This document shows, piece after piece, positions 22,449 to 32,356 of a stretch of DNA of 64,000 bases; the stretch's first letter is position 1, and the number at the start of each line of letters is the position of its first letter. The notes beneath the pieces are model-generated. The model worked only from the letters and a program-made list of their open reading frames with translations, was not told where the DNA came from and ran no database searches. Both the position numbers and the translations under genes were made by a program. Source of the DNA: Phytophthora colocasiae (Eukaryota; Oomycota; Peronosporomycetes; Peronosporales; Peronosporaceae); contig JAGKQI010000090.1 of the NCBI GenBank assembly GCA_018806915.1, positions 1,178,001 to 1,242,000 on the forward strand. The letters run 5' to 3'.

Positions 22449-25400
22449 TTAGAAGAAAATACCACCTTCCTCTTCTTCTGCTGCTTCGTCAACGTTGCTC
22501 AGATACTGCTCGTACGTAGACGACGTTGGGTGCAGCGAAGGCATCCCTGCCGTCGACAACGAGCTCATGGACATCGAGTTGCGCACGCCCAAACCTCCTC
22601 CTCCTAAGCCGCCCAAACTTCTACCGGCAATACCACGTCCTGCAAGGGAGTTCGTCGTGCTAGACTGCGGGGCCTCTTCTGCTGATGGTTCCTCGTTGCC
22701 TTCTGCTAAACTCTCAAAAGGCGACGACTTCATCCCTTCAAAGCTGCCATCGCTCATGTATCCAAGGTTACCCGAAGGTCTGCTGAAGCCTCCTTCGTTT
22801 CGCTGGAATGACAATAGCCCTCCACTGGAAAGTACAAAACAACGTTAGTAAAGCCAATCCAGAAGTGACGAAACATGACAACAACTACAGTACCTGGTGG
22901 CCACATTGCGGTCGAAAAGCCGTAGATCATTCATAGAGAAATTGCGCTTGGCTGCTGTAGAAACCTTCGTCATAGCGTGCACGATCTCCATCACTTGATC
23001 CACATCGTTCACAAAGTATTTCGCAGCGCTGGGCTTTTTGCCCACCGTAACAGTGAACTTGTTCCGCCGACTGCGCGCCTCCTCGAGGTACTGGAACATG
23101 AACTCGTCCGATAAATCGTCGCCCACACACAAGATAAAGTCGACGTACTGGCCACTGGTTGATTCAATCGTGGACATGACACGATCCACAATTACGCCCT
23201 TGTCCACACCCTCTGGACGCACTTCCAGATAGTCCGTGCCAGTAACCACCTCCACCTGGAAATGCTCCAACACTTGAAGTAGCTGGTCGTGCAACTCCTT
23301 AGCTTGCAGCTGTCCGAATTCTGGATCAGCATCACGGTACTGCCACAGCAACGCACTGCCCTTGAGTTCAATGTACGTGCCGTGGGTGCGTTGCGTATAA
23401 ATATCCATGACGGCGTGCGTCACATCCTTCCACGAGTCATCAAAGTTGTCCTTCGTGCATAGCCAAACTCCTTCCTCCACTTCGCTCGACAAACTGGTGG
23501 AGCTGCTGCCACTTGACTGCGGTGCTCTATCTGTCGCACCTCCGCCATTAGCATTCGTGCCTGTCCCCCACTTGTACAGATAACCATGCTCAGCAGCAAG
23601 GCCCAAACCACGAACCGAGCCCAGCGTCTTCTCCAGATCGCCACGTTCCTTGCCACTCAATACAAACACGGTGTTGCGCGGGTCCGCACAGAGCAACGAC
23701 AATGAAGCAATAAGATCTGACGATGCCTTGGGTGTCTCAGTCTTGGACACGAATGAGTTCTGTTCGCAACCCGTAATATACTTGGAAAAGTTGTGCGTGC
23801 CTGCAGGTTCCTCCAGTGTGAGAGTGTTTCCGTAATCGAAGAAGATCACACGGCGAAACGTTTCACGGTAAGCCTTGGCTACAACATCGGTCTCCAACAT
23901 CTTAAAACCAGCATTGAACTCCAGCATCCGGAAGCCCAAGCCAAGTCCGTAGCCCATGCTCTCACCCTCCGCGGTCTGCTTCTTCGTCCGCTTTAAGTCC
24001 ACAAGAATCCGCTCCGCCCACTTCGTCCTCGAGTTCGTAGTAATGTACTCGAGATCCTTCTTGTGCCTGGCACTTCGTTCCTCTTCGGTCATCATCAAAG
24101 CCAGTTCCATCGCCTGAATAATCTCTTCGCGTTTCCACGGGTTCACGCCAATGCTACCCGTCAGTACGCGGCTGCTTCCAGAGAATTCTGACACAATCAC
24201 AACGCCAGGTGACTTGGCCAGCTCGTGCGCATAGATGAACTCGAACGGGTACAGGTTTACAGCGTCACGTACTGAAGTCGTGAGCAGCACATGGCCTACA
24301 CGCCAAAGCGGTAGTCTAGAGGCCATGTCCGTGTTCTCCACTTCTGAGTACGCAAAGATAGGTTCCTTGTGGTTCTCTCCGAAGCGGTCGTTAATGCGCT
24401 TCATGTGCGCCAAGATCTCTGCACGTACACTGTCCTTCTCTGGGGTCGGATTCGAAGAGTCCCAAATACCAATCTGCACGAACTGAACCTTGTCAACGTA
24501 CTCTGGGTGCTGCGCTAGAAAGAACTCGATAGCTCCAAGCTTGAGCAAAATGCCCTTTAGCCTCTCCACGCGATCCACACTCACAAACACCTTGCGTTTG
24601 CTGCTCTCGTACTTGGCAGCCAGCACGGCTGCATCCTGTTCCACCTGAGGGCTCGCACTGATCCGATCCATGAATGTGGGCTCGATGCCAATGTGGCTGA
24701 TAGTCAGCATAACCATGCGGCCATTGTACTCGACGCCAATGTATCCACCGGGCTGCGCGCTATACTTGAGTCCGAGAATACGACGACAACTTGTCAGGAA
24801 GTGACGCGCGTGCTCGTACAGGTGGAAACCGATGTGGTCCGCAGCTAACACGCCACGCAGTAGATCTGCGCGCATCGATAGTGTCCGGAAGATCTCCGAA
24901 CTTGGGAACGGCGTATGCAGGAAGATACCAACGTTGACGTTCGGCAGACGACGAGCCAGGAAACTCGGCGCCACCAGTAGATGAAGGCCATGCACCCACA
25001 CCAGATCGCCTTCATTGTACACCTCAATGACCTTATTGACAAAGATACGATTGACTGTCTTGTAGCTGGCCCAGGCATTGCGCTGCTGACCAGGGTTCCA
25101 CCAACGGGTAGGCAGAGCACCGTACACATCCACGATATTGTGGAACACGGGCCACAGCGTACCGTAGCAGAAGTTGTGGAACGTCGAGCCCAGGGGCTCA
25201 GCCAGGAATACTGGAACGCAGTGGAAGTCCTCAAGTTGCTTGGCTAGCCGTTCTTCGTCTTCCTTTGGGATAGGTTCAGCGCAGTGCACTGTTCCAACCC
25301 ACGTTAATCTCATCGAGCTCACACGATCCCAATTCGCCTCGCGGTATGAGTCTTTCAGCAGTCCAGACGGGCAGATGAGGTTGTCGTCTTCCCATTCAAT

Positions 25401-26321
25401 ATGGTAGTGCCCTTCCGGCGTTCTGTGCACGAGCACTGGCAATCTGTGAACAGCGATAATAACACCATCAGTCGCCTCCATCGTCACGTTGGAATTCTGC
25501 CTGGGAGACGTAGGAGGCGGATTGACATTTGGCATTTCCTCCGACAAAGTACGCATCTTGGCCACGGGGCTAGCGGCGTCCGAACCAGCTCTCCCTCTAG
25601 TAGATCCGTGCCTAGAGAGACTCTGTGTGGAGCTCGCTGCCTGTTCGTTCTCCTCCGCAATCACATCTGTCAACAACCTGCCAGATCCTGGTGGCCGTCG
25701 ATTGTTCGTACGATGTAACGTGCCGTCCTCACTCCCATTGGCGCGTCGATCCACAAAGGCCTGTCCTGAACTGAGTCTCGGGATCACTCCCCAGAAGGCA
25801 GGAGGCGGTACATCTTCCTCCTCACTAGCTTGGTCCGCTGCTGCATCTGAATCACCCGTGACGACTGTGGACGTCCCTGTATTGTCATCGTCACTACAGA
25901 GCGAGGAGCGACGTCTAGGCCGTGCATCCAGTGTGTCTTGTGTTTGTACGTAGCCCACCCCCACTGTGAGCTCTCTAGTGACGGGGCCAGACTCGGCCGA
26001 GCCTTCGTACCGTAAGAAGCGGCTGCCAGAGCAAACCGCGTACCGGTAACGCACCACAGAGTCCGCGGGCGCCAGTACCGGCTCCAGATTGTACCAAATA
26101 GGGTACAGGTCGGGCGTTGTGACCAATTGCAGCCCTCCTTCAGCCCCAGCACCGCCAGTATTGGGCACCACATCCACGGAGCCGCCGAGCGCCGGAAGGT
26201 CCCCCACAAGCCACAGCGTCTGGCCGTGACCCAACGCTGCACACACCTGGAAGTCCACTCTTGTGCCGGGCGGGGGAGCAGGTAGTCCCCAGCCCACTGC
26301 GTGCCGTAGCCGCTGTAGCAT
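22449..26321 (-). CDS. CBM20 - trehalose-6-phosphate synthase - trehalose-phosphatase-like fusion
   Basis: Exons 26321-22894 and 22824-22449 join in frame to 1267 residues. Order: an N-terminal CBM20-like starch-binding domain (~15-120: DFQVCAALGHGQTLWLVGD, PIWYNLEP, RYRYAV); a Ser/Thr-rich disordered linker (~125-290); a GT20 trehalose-6-phosphate synthase domain (~290-780: WVHGLHLLV, HTPFPSSEIFRTL, SEFSGSSRVL); a HAD phosphatase domain (~835-1110); and a Ser/Gly-rich acidic tail in exon 2. In the HAD domain the first motif is FFDYGNTL, where active TPPs have DYDGT. The nucleophile Asp is kept but the second Asp is Gly. The late motif GDDLSDEFMF is kept. The synthase part looks intact; phosphatase activity is doubtful. 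Confidence 0.93.
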
Positions 26322-26801
26322 CTTTTTATCAAAACCTGTGTGGATTTCGTTCCAAAAAAAGAGTTTTAAAAAAAAAATTAGAGAAAGAGGGAAGAAAAAG
26401 GAGGAGAATGCATACCTGAAGGCGCGAGGCTCGTGTGTCGCTTAGAGACGCGCGGGGTTGCGCTGCGTAGCGTAGAGCAGGAGCCTTCTCCCTCTCTCTA
26501 TCGCTCGCTCGGGGCCTCCTGCGGCTGCTTCCTTCGCCTCCTGCTTTTATGCTGTTTGGGGCGTGAGGTGTCGTACTCGACTAAGTACGAGTCGGTTTTT
26601 GTTCTCTTAGCGTACCCAATAAAAAAACGTTCGGATTTAAGTGGGAGATGGCACTCAAGTGAGAGTGACGTACTTGCCACTTCAACAACTGGTCAGTTGC
26701 GCATTAAAGACCCGATCGCCACTACGCGTATCGTATCCATGGACAAACTCATGAGGCTTTTAGATGATCCCAAATGCTAGCTCTACACTAGCTACGTTCT
26801 C
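26322..26801. other. Intergenic between PK1 and the trehalose enzyme
   Basis: Upstream of the minus-strand trehalose gene and downstream of PK1. It contains an A-rich stretch (26356-26402) but no gene. Confidence 0.6.
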
Positions 26802-26820
26802 CACTCTCTCTCTCTCTCTC
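26802..26820. repeat. (CT)n microsatellite
   Basis: An uninterrupted CT run ends two bases before the PK1 stop codon (26823), so it lies in the PK1 3' UTR. Confidence 0.9.
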
Positions 26821-26822
26821 GC

Positions 26823-28340
26823 CTATTCTACAGAAAGCACCTTCAACATGTTGGTTGAACCCGAGCGGGCCTCCACCATGCCGTGCAGGGCGACGACGTT
26901 GTCACCAGGCTTCACCCAACCGAACTGCTTGCCCAGGTCCGTTGCGCGGTACAGGATCGAGTCCGTTCCGATCATTGAGCCCATGCAACGAGCCCGCACG
27001 CCCTTGTAGAAGCCCTCGGCTTGGTGTGCGCTGCCAGCCATTGCCGTCAGCACCAGAATTGGCATCGACGGACGGAACTTGGACACCAGACGGGCCGTGT
27101 TACCAGACTCGGTCAGCACCACAATCATCTTGGCCTTGATGTCGATGGCCGTCTTCACAGCCGACGACGCGATGGCCTCCTGCGTCGACATGGGGCCGTA
27201 CGTGTCCAGCACGGCATTGCGCAGCGACTGGTACACGTCGTCGTAGTGGATGGCACCTTCGGCCTGCACGCAGATCTTCGACATCATGGTGACGGCCTCA
27301 GTGGGGTAGTCGCCGTTAGCAGTTTCGCCCGAAAGCATCACAGCATCGGTACCGTCAAGAACGGCATTGGCAACATCCGTGCACTCGGCACGGGTCGGGC
27401 GGGGAGCCTTGATCATCGACTCCAGCATCTGCGTGGCAGTCACCACGGGCTTACCAGCGATGTTGGCCTTGCGGATCATCATCTTCTGGGCGAGGAACAC
27501 CTTTTCGGGCGGGATCTCCATGCCCAAGTCACCACGGGCAACCATGATGCCGTCCGTCTTGGCCAGGATCTCGTCGAAGTTCTCGAGACCCTCGTGAGAT
27601 TCGATTTTGGCAATGATCTTGATGCCGCGGCCACGGGGGCCCAGCACCTTACGGATGTTGTCAATATCCTGGCCCGTGCGCACGAAGGACGCCGAGATGT
27701 AGTCGACGCCGTGCATGAGGCCGAAGTTGATGAGGTCGTCCTCGTCCTTCTCCGTCAGGGTCGGCAGCATCACCTTGCATCCTGGCAAGTTCATGTTCTT
27801 ACGCTCACCGAGCGTAGCCGTGTTGTTGGCACGGGTGATGATGCTGTCGTCCTTGATCTCCAGCACAGTAAGCACCAGCGAGCCATCGGCCACCAAAACG
27901 GTACCACCAACCTGCACAGACTGGGGCAGCTCAGGGTACGAGCAGGCGATCTTGGTCTCATCACCAAGGAACTCGTAGTCCGTGGTAAGTTCGAGGATCG
28001 AGTCCTTCTCAATGGTCACCTTGTCTTTGTTAGCGAGGAAGCCCGTGCGGATCTCCGGTCCCTTGGTGTCCAACATAATGGCGATGTTCTTGTGCGGACG
28101 CGAGGCCAAGGCACCACGCAGACGGTTAAGCGTGTCCGCGTGACTGACGTGGTCGCCGTGGGAGAAGTTGAAGCGGGCCACGTTCATTCCGGCGTCGATG
28201 AGCTCGCCAATGCCGTCCTGAGACCAACAGGCCGGGCCCAACGTGCAGAAGATTTTGGTCTTGCGCTCGACGCCCTCGGTGCTGCGCATGATGTTCTCGA
28301 GCTCGACGCCCTGCTGGCTAAGTCCGATAGCTCCCGACAT
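26823..28340 (-). CDS. Pyruvate kinase, copy PK1
   Basis: 505 residues from MSGAIGLSQQGVELE; the open frame extends upstream to 28613, but PK6 starts at the same place. It catalyses phosphoenolpyruvate + ADP to pyruvate + ATP, the last step of glycolysis. Visible family blocks: TKIFCTLGPACW, NVARFNFSHGDH, DTKGPEIRTGF, the catalytic Lys in IIAKIESHEG, MVARGDLGMEIP, KPVVTATQMLESM, TRAECTDVANAVLDG and MLSGETANG. The C-terminal allosteric domain is present. It shares its N-terminus with PK6 (54078); together these form one of two pyruvate kinase subfamilies in the window. Confidence 0.97.
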   Translation of the reverse strand: MSGAIGLSQQGVELENIMRSTEGVERKTKIFCTLGPACWSQDGIGELIDAGMNVARFNFSHGDHVSHADTLNRLRGALASRPHKNIAIMLDTKGPEIRTGFLANKDKVTIEKDSILELTTDYEFLGDETKIACSYPELPQSVQVGGTVLVADGSLVLTVLEIKDDSIITRANNTATLGERKNMNLPGCKVMLPTLTEKDEDDLINFGLMHGVDYISASFVRTGQDIDNIRKVLGPRGRGIKIIAKIESHEGLENFDEILAKTDGIMVARGDLGMEIPPEKVFLAQKMMIRKANIAGKPVVTATQMLESMIKAPRPTRAECTDVANAVLDGTDAVMLSGETANGDYPTEAVTMMSKICVQAEGAIHYDDVYQSLRNAVLDTYGPMSTQEAIASSAVKTAIDIKAKMIVVLTESGNTARLVSKFRPSMPILVLTAMAGSAHQAEGFYKGVRARCMGSMIGTDSILYRATDLGKQFGWVKPGDNVVALHGMVEARSGSTNMLKVLSVE

Positions 28341-28951
28341 GACGATAGAGAGGAAGGTAGAATGGGGGTGAAAGGGGGTTCTGGGCCGTGGCTTGGGTGC
28401 TTGGGGGCGAGTTCGACTGTGACTGTGAACTGCAGGGGGAATCCGACTCGAGGGATGACTCCCTGATTCGAGCCAAGCGTGTTTATGTGGCTCGGATGAC
28501 GGCGACGACGTTGCGATGGAGATCTGTGTCCCGGAAGTGGAGTCCCATTTGTGAAGAATATGTATGAGAGGGGACTTCCTCTGATCGGACAGAGTAAGTT
28601 GAAGCAGAAGCAAAATAAGGACGGGCCAGGGTGCTAATATTCTGAAGTAGTAGTAATATACAACTGCTTCAGAAGATGACTATTTTCTACAATGTAGTAT
28701 CACTTGTTTGGTCTACAGACACGCAGCAATCGTTTGAAACTGCTTCAGTGCAAGAATGATGTTGTAATACATCGTTCACGATCATAATATTAATACACGA
28801 AAAATATGCAACAGCAATACGATATCTTCAGTATCAAAATGCAAGTGTTATCATTAGTTTCGTTACTAAAATCCAGGTATCTAAAAAGTATTAGTGCACG
28901 TTAACACCCCTCTTTATCGAATGCGTTCTATTACTACTCTTAAAGTCACGC
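28341..28951. other. PK1 upstream / PK2 downstream region, duplicated at 45897-46328
   Basis: From about 28475 the sequence (AAGCGTGTTTATGTGGCTCG and onward) recurs after the Copia element at 45897, with substitutions and indels, up to the PK2/PK3 stop codons. No gene is seen. Confidence 0.85.
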
Positions 28952-29530
28952 TTACTCCACGAAAAGCACCTTCAGCAAGTTCGTCGAGCCAGACTTGGCC
29001 TCCTGGATGCCGTGCACGGCAACCACGGCGTCGCCTCTCTTCAGCCAGCCCAACTCCTTGCCGGTCTCCGTCGCACGGTACAGGATCGAGTCCGTGCCGA
29101 TCATCGAACCCACGCAGCGAGCAACCACACCTTTGAGGAAACCCTCGGACTGGCGCGCGGTCTGCTCCAGAGCAGTCAACACCAGCACCGGCATCTGTGG
29201 TCGGAACTTGGACACCAGACGAGCGGTGTTGCCCGTCTCCGTCAACACCACCAACATCTTTGCGTCAATGTCGATAGCCGTCTTCACAGCCGACGAAGCC
29301 ACAGCCTCAGCCGTCTGCATCGGACCGTTCACCTCCAGCACGGCGTTGCGCAGCGACTGGTACACGTCGTTGTAGTGGATGGCGGTCTCAGCCTGCAGGC
29401 ACGTCGCGGCCATCATCTCCACAGCCTGACGCGGGTAGTCGCCGTTAGCGCTCTCACCCGAAAGCATCACGGCGTCCGTACCGTCAAGAACGGCGTTGGC
29501 AACATCCGTGCACTCGGCACGGGTCGGGCG
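28952..29530 (-). pseudogene. Pyruvate kinase 3' fragment PK2, cut by Copia
   Basis: Codes for about the last 193 residues of a pyruvate kinase (from TRAECTDVANAVLDG to LKVLFVE), then stops matching at the Copia LTR. The kept part has no frameshift and is nearly identical to PK3. It lacks all N-terminal catalytic parts, including the HGDH and catalytic Lys regions, so it cannot make an enzyme. Confidence 0.93.
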
Positions 29531-29533
29531 TGG

Positions 29534-29705
29534 TGTTGGAATGCATTTTGAAGATCAGACAACTGAAGGTTGAAGATCAAGGTGAGACCCGGAGCATGGA
29601 GTAAGTCTAAACTGAGGTGAAGCCTGTCGAAGCTGGGAGCTGCGGATCTGAAAGAGCTGCAGCTCAAGGATGGTTGCCATACCTAGGAGAGCTAACACTC
29701 TAAAT
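29534..29705 (+). repeat. Copia 5' LTR, first part
   Basis: Matches 45673-45852 of the 3' LTR apart from an 8-bp gap and a few substitutions. It ends at CTAAAT, where the Crypton pair begins. Confidence 0.9.
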
Positions 29706-32252
29706 TCTCTTGAATTCGTTGGCGTCTGGCCTCCACTTTGTATTGCGGCCATTGCGTTTTGTGTGCGTCTGTGCGCCAACGAGTTCGAAAATCGCCTCAG
29801 AGTGTCCATACAAAATAACGGTCATTCAGGGATATCCAAAGTATCTAAGAATTCGTTGGCGTCAGGCGCACATAAATATACCGTAAAAAACGAAATCTGT
29901 GCCACCACGTATTTCGGTAGTAAACGCCTTCTTCAACTCGTGATCGTAGTTCTCATCGACAAGGTATACCCTCTCTCCGCATGAACACAGCATATTTAAG
30001 TTTTTACTTACGTGTTTTACATTCGCTACACTATCCAGTTCGGGCCGATGCACGGCGGTTTGCTCGAATAACGTTGAGAGCGGTAGACCATTTGAGCTGA
30101 TCCTTGCGTCGTTGGCGTTTCTTGGGGGTGACATCGCTGAGAGGAAGCTTTGCCAGTACGCTTTGCAGCATTTCGCGAGCTTGTTGAATAGTTGGAGCTG
30201 AAATCCAGGAACAGTGGGGAATTTTAGTTTGTATCTCCATCATCATGCATCGATAATTTGACAGTGTCTTTCGCTTCTTACTTGTGGACAAGTCCCTCCA
30301 TTGCAAGAAACGGTATGGTCCAATTCGACCAGAAGGATCACCACAGCACCAATGCTCCCATGCGGTCATCAATGACATGCCAGGAATATGAAAGTCGGCA
30401 GTTACCCTAGAAAATCTTTCGTTCACAAGTGATAAAGTTTGTGGTGCATTTTGGAGGGTGTCGCTATGTTCGATAACCTCGTCGTGGGCTGCATCGTTGT
30501 GCTGCATTTGATGATGATTGTTACTTCGGAGGGATTCTAAAATTTCGGTAATTCCACATCCTTCAAGCGCCTGCGAGAGACCGGCATGCAAATCTGTTGT
30601 TGACAGGGATCTTTGGCAGCGCGATAGCTCTGTGGTTATCTGCTCTAGGAGTGTTGGACCTAGTTCAGACACCGATTGCGAGAGTCGTTGCAGTTGGGTT
30701 GACTGCTTCTCCATAGCCACAAGTAAATGAACGTGGGGTGGGACCCCAGTGGGCCTTATTCGATCCGATGGCCACGCCATTCGACAAGTAACACGCTGTT
30801 TCAATTGAGATATCAGTTCCACATTCCCAAATACTGGATTCCGATATAGCGGATGTTGTGGGCCTAATATCGTGCGTAAATATTCCCAGTGATAAACTAA
30901 AGACGCCAATAGAAATCCACCAGTCCGCAGTAAGTGTGGAGGTAAGTTTATAAAGCACAGGTTGATGTTGTCACGAACAAACTCGTCAACATCGGAAAAA
31001 ATGGTGGTAATATAGCAAAACCAGTATCATCAAAAGGTAGACCAGCTACATAGCGGCCTACAATGCGATCTCAGCGGACTCGTAACGGATGTAAGTGTCT
31101 TGTACACCAGGTAGTGTCCAACCAGCTCTGATACAAATGGCCGCAGCAGAAGGCCCCCCGTTGGAGCACGAAGAGACAAAGGTTGCAGACCCTTTTCGAG
31201 CAGAATGCGTTCCGATATCTGAGGCCACTAGTCCTTCATTTGCCAGGATTTCCTTCATCTGTTCGGTTTCCATTACTCGCTTCAGTATTTTTGAGAACCT
31301 GTCGTACTGATTGCCACCTGGGAATAACTTGGAATTCGAGAGTCCTAAAACAGCGCCATAGATAGCTAATGAAAGTACCGGGCAAATTTCTGGGATGAAT
31401 GGATTTGCATATACGTGTCTGGCATCACGGGGTCTTGTGCCGTCCTGGTCATTCTTCATATGCCCAAAAGAATTGCTAATGCATCTCCATCCCAACTCAA
31501 ATGACCGGAGTGAATTGATGACGTGTTTCCAGCGCGACACATCAGATTCCAGCTCAAAAGTAAGAAGGTGTGAGCAAATACAAACTCAGTATCGTTATGT
31601 TTGAGGAACGTGGCACAAAAATGCCGTAATACTGAAAATGAAAAGAGGTTCCTTTGCCCTCTATCAACTTTACACCAGCATTGTGATTTGCGTCGTGCGA
31701 CGTCGCGCTTCAAACCCTTAAAAATAGTGTCAGATTACCCGCAAATTCAGGTGACATTGTTTGCCCATATCCACGATAAAGATGGAACAGACTCGAGCGC
31801 ATCAGTCGTAGACCGATCGACCAGGTTTTCCACTTCTACCACTAAGAGACATCAAAAACTCTCAAAATCGTCAGGTTCGTGAAGATCGTAATTCCAGAGG
31901 TGATATTTCACGATTCTCTTCCATGAAACGAGCTATGCTGCCAAGCTTCAGTGATGCAATTCCAGAGTCGTCTTGTTCCAAATCGCAGCTACGCAAGCTG
32001 CCGAGAAAGGTATCGCGTAGGAGATGTCTCTTCCGTCTGTAGAGCCATGCTACATAGCGGCATATTCCCCGTACGTATATTGATGCTGTCTTTTGGCCGA
32101 TAACATTGTCTTTCACGGCCCTCACCTGTTCTCGAAGGTCTACGTCGCCCGGACTCATGTTGTGAGCAATCCAGAACTGTATCCACAAGTATCGAATCAC
32201 TTCGTTTAAATACGAGCAAAGGAAAGTCACACAAATTCTTGCTACATATAAT
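29706..32252 (-). mobile_element. Crypton-like tyrosine recombinase element, copy 1 (decayed)
   Basis: A 2547-bp unit running from TCTCTTGAATTCG to CTTGCTACATATAAT, directly followed by a second copy in the same orientation. There are no terminal inverted repeats and no LTRs. Its recombinase frame is broken by several 1-bp losses, often in A-runs (for example near 30998, 31465 and 31722). Confidence 0.88.
29712..29863. repeat. Three 14-15-bp sites at the Crypton left end (copy 1)
   Basis: GAATTCGTTGGCGTC occurs at 29712-29726 and 29849-29863. An inverted near-copy, GCGCCAACGAGTTC, lies at 29773-29786. Candidate recombinase binding sites; the function is inferred from their placement at the element end. 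Confidence 0.6.
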
Positions 32253-32356
32253 TCTCTTGAATTCGTTGGCGTCTGGCCTCCACTTTGTATTGCGGCCATT
32301 GCGTTTTGTGTGCGTCTGTGCGCCAACGAGTTCGAAAATCGCCTCAGAGTGTCCAT
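30031..32356 (-). pseudogene. Tyrosine recombinase of Crypton copy 1, frameshifted
   Basis: Fragments of one gene in different frames: 32356-31871 (N-terminus), 31713-31456, 31540-31058 (HSARKG and GWTLPGVQDTYIRY) and 30909-30031 (C-terminus, basic KKRQRRKDQLKW). The first fragment starts with MDTLRRFSNSLAHRR inside the next element copy and runs without a stop across the tandem junction into this copy's recombinase. The C-terminal 290 residues are intact here, whereas copy 2 is shifted there. Confidence 0.85.

Noticed and set aside
27021..28466. 481-codon open frame on the plus strand opposite PK1
   Set aside because: Antisense shadow of the pyruvate kinase. His/Arg/Val-rich composition with no domain; similar shadows lie opposite PK4 and PK5 because of codon bias.
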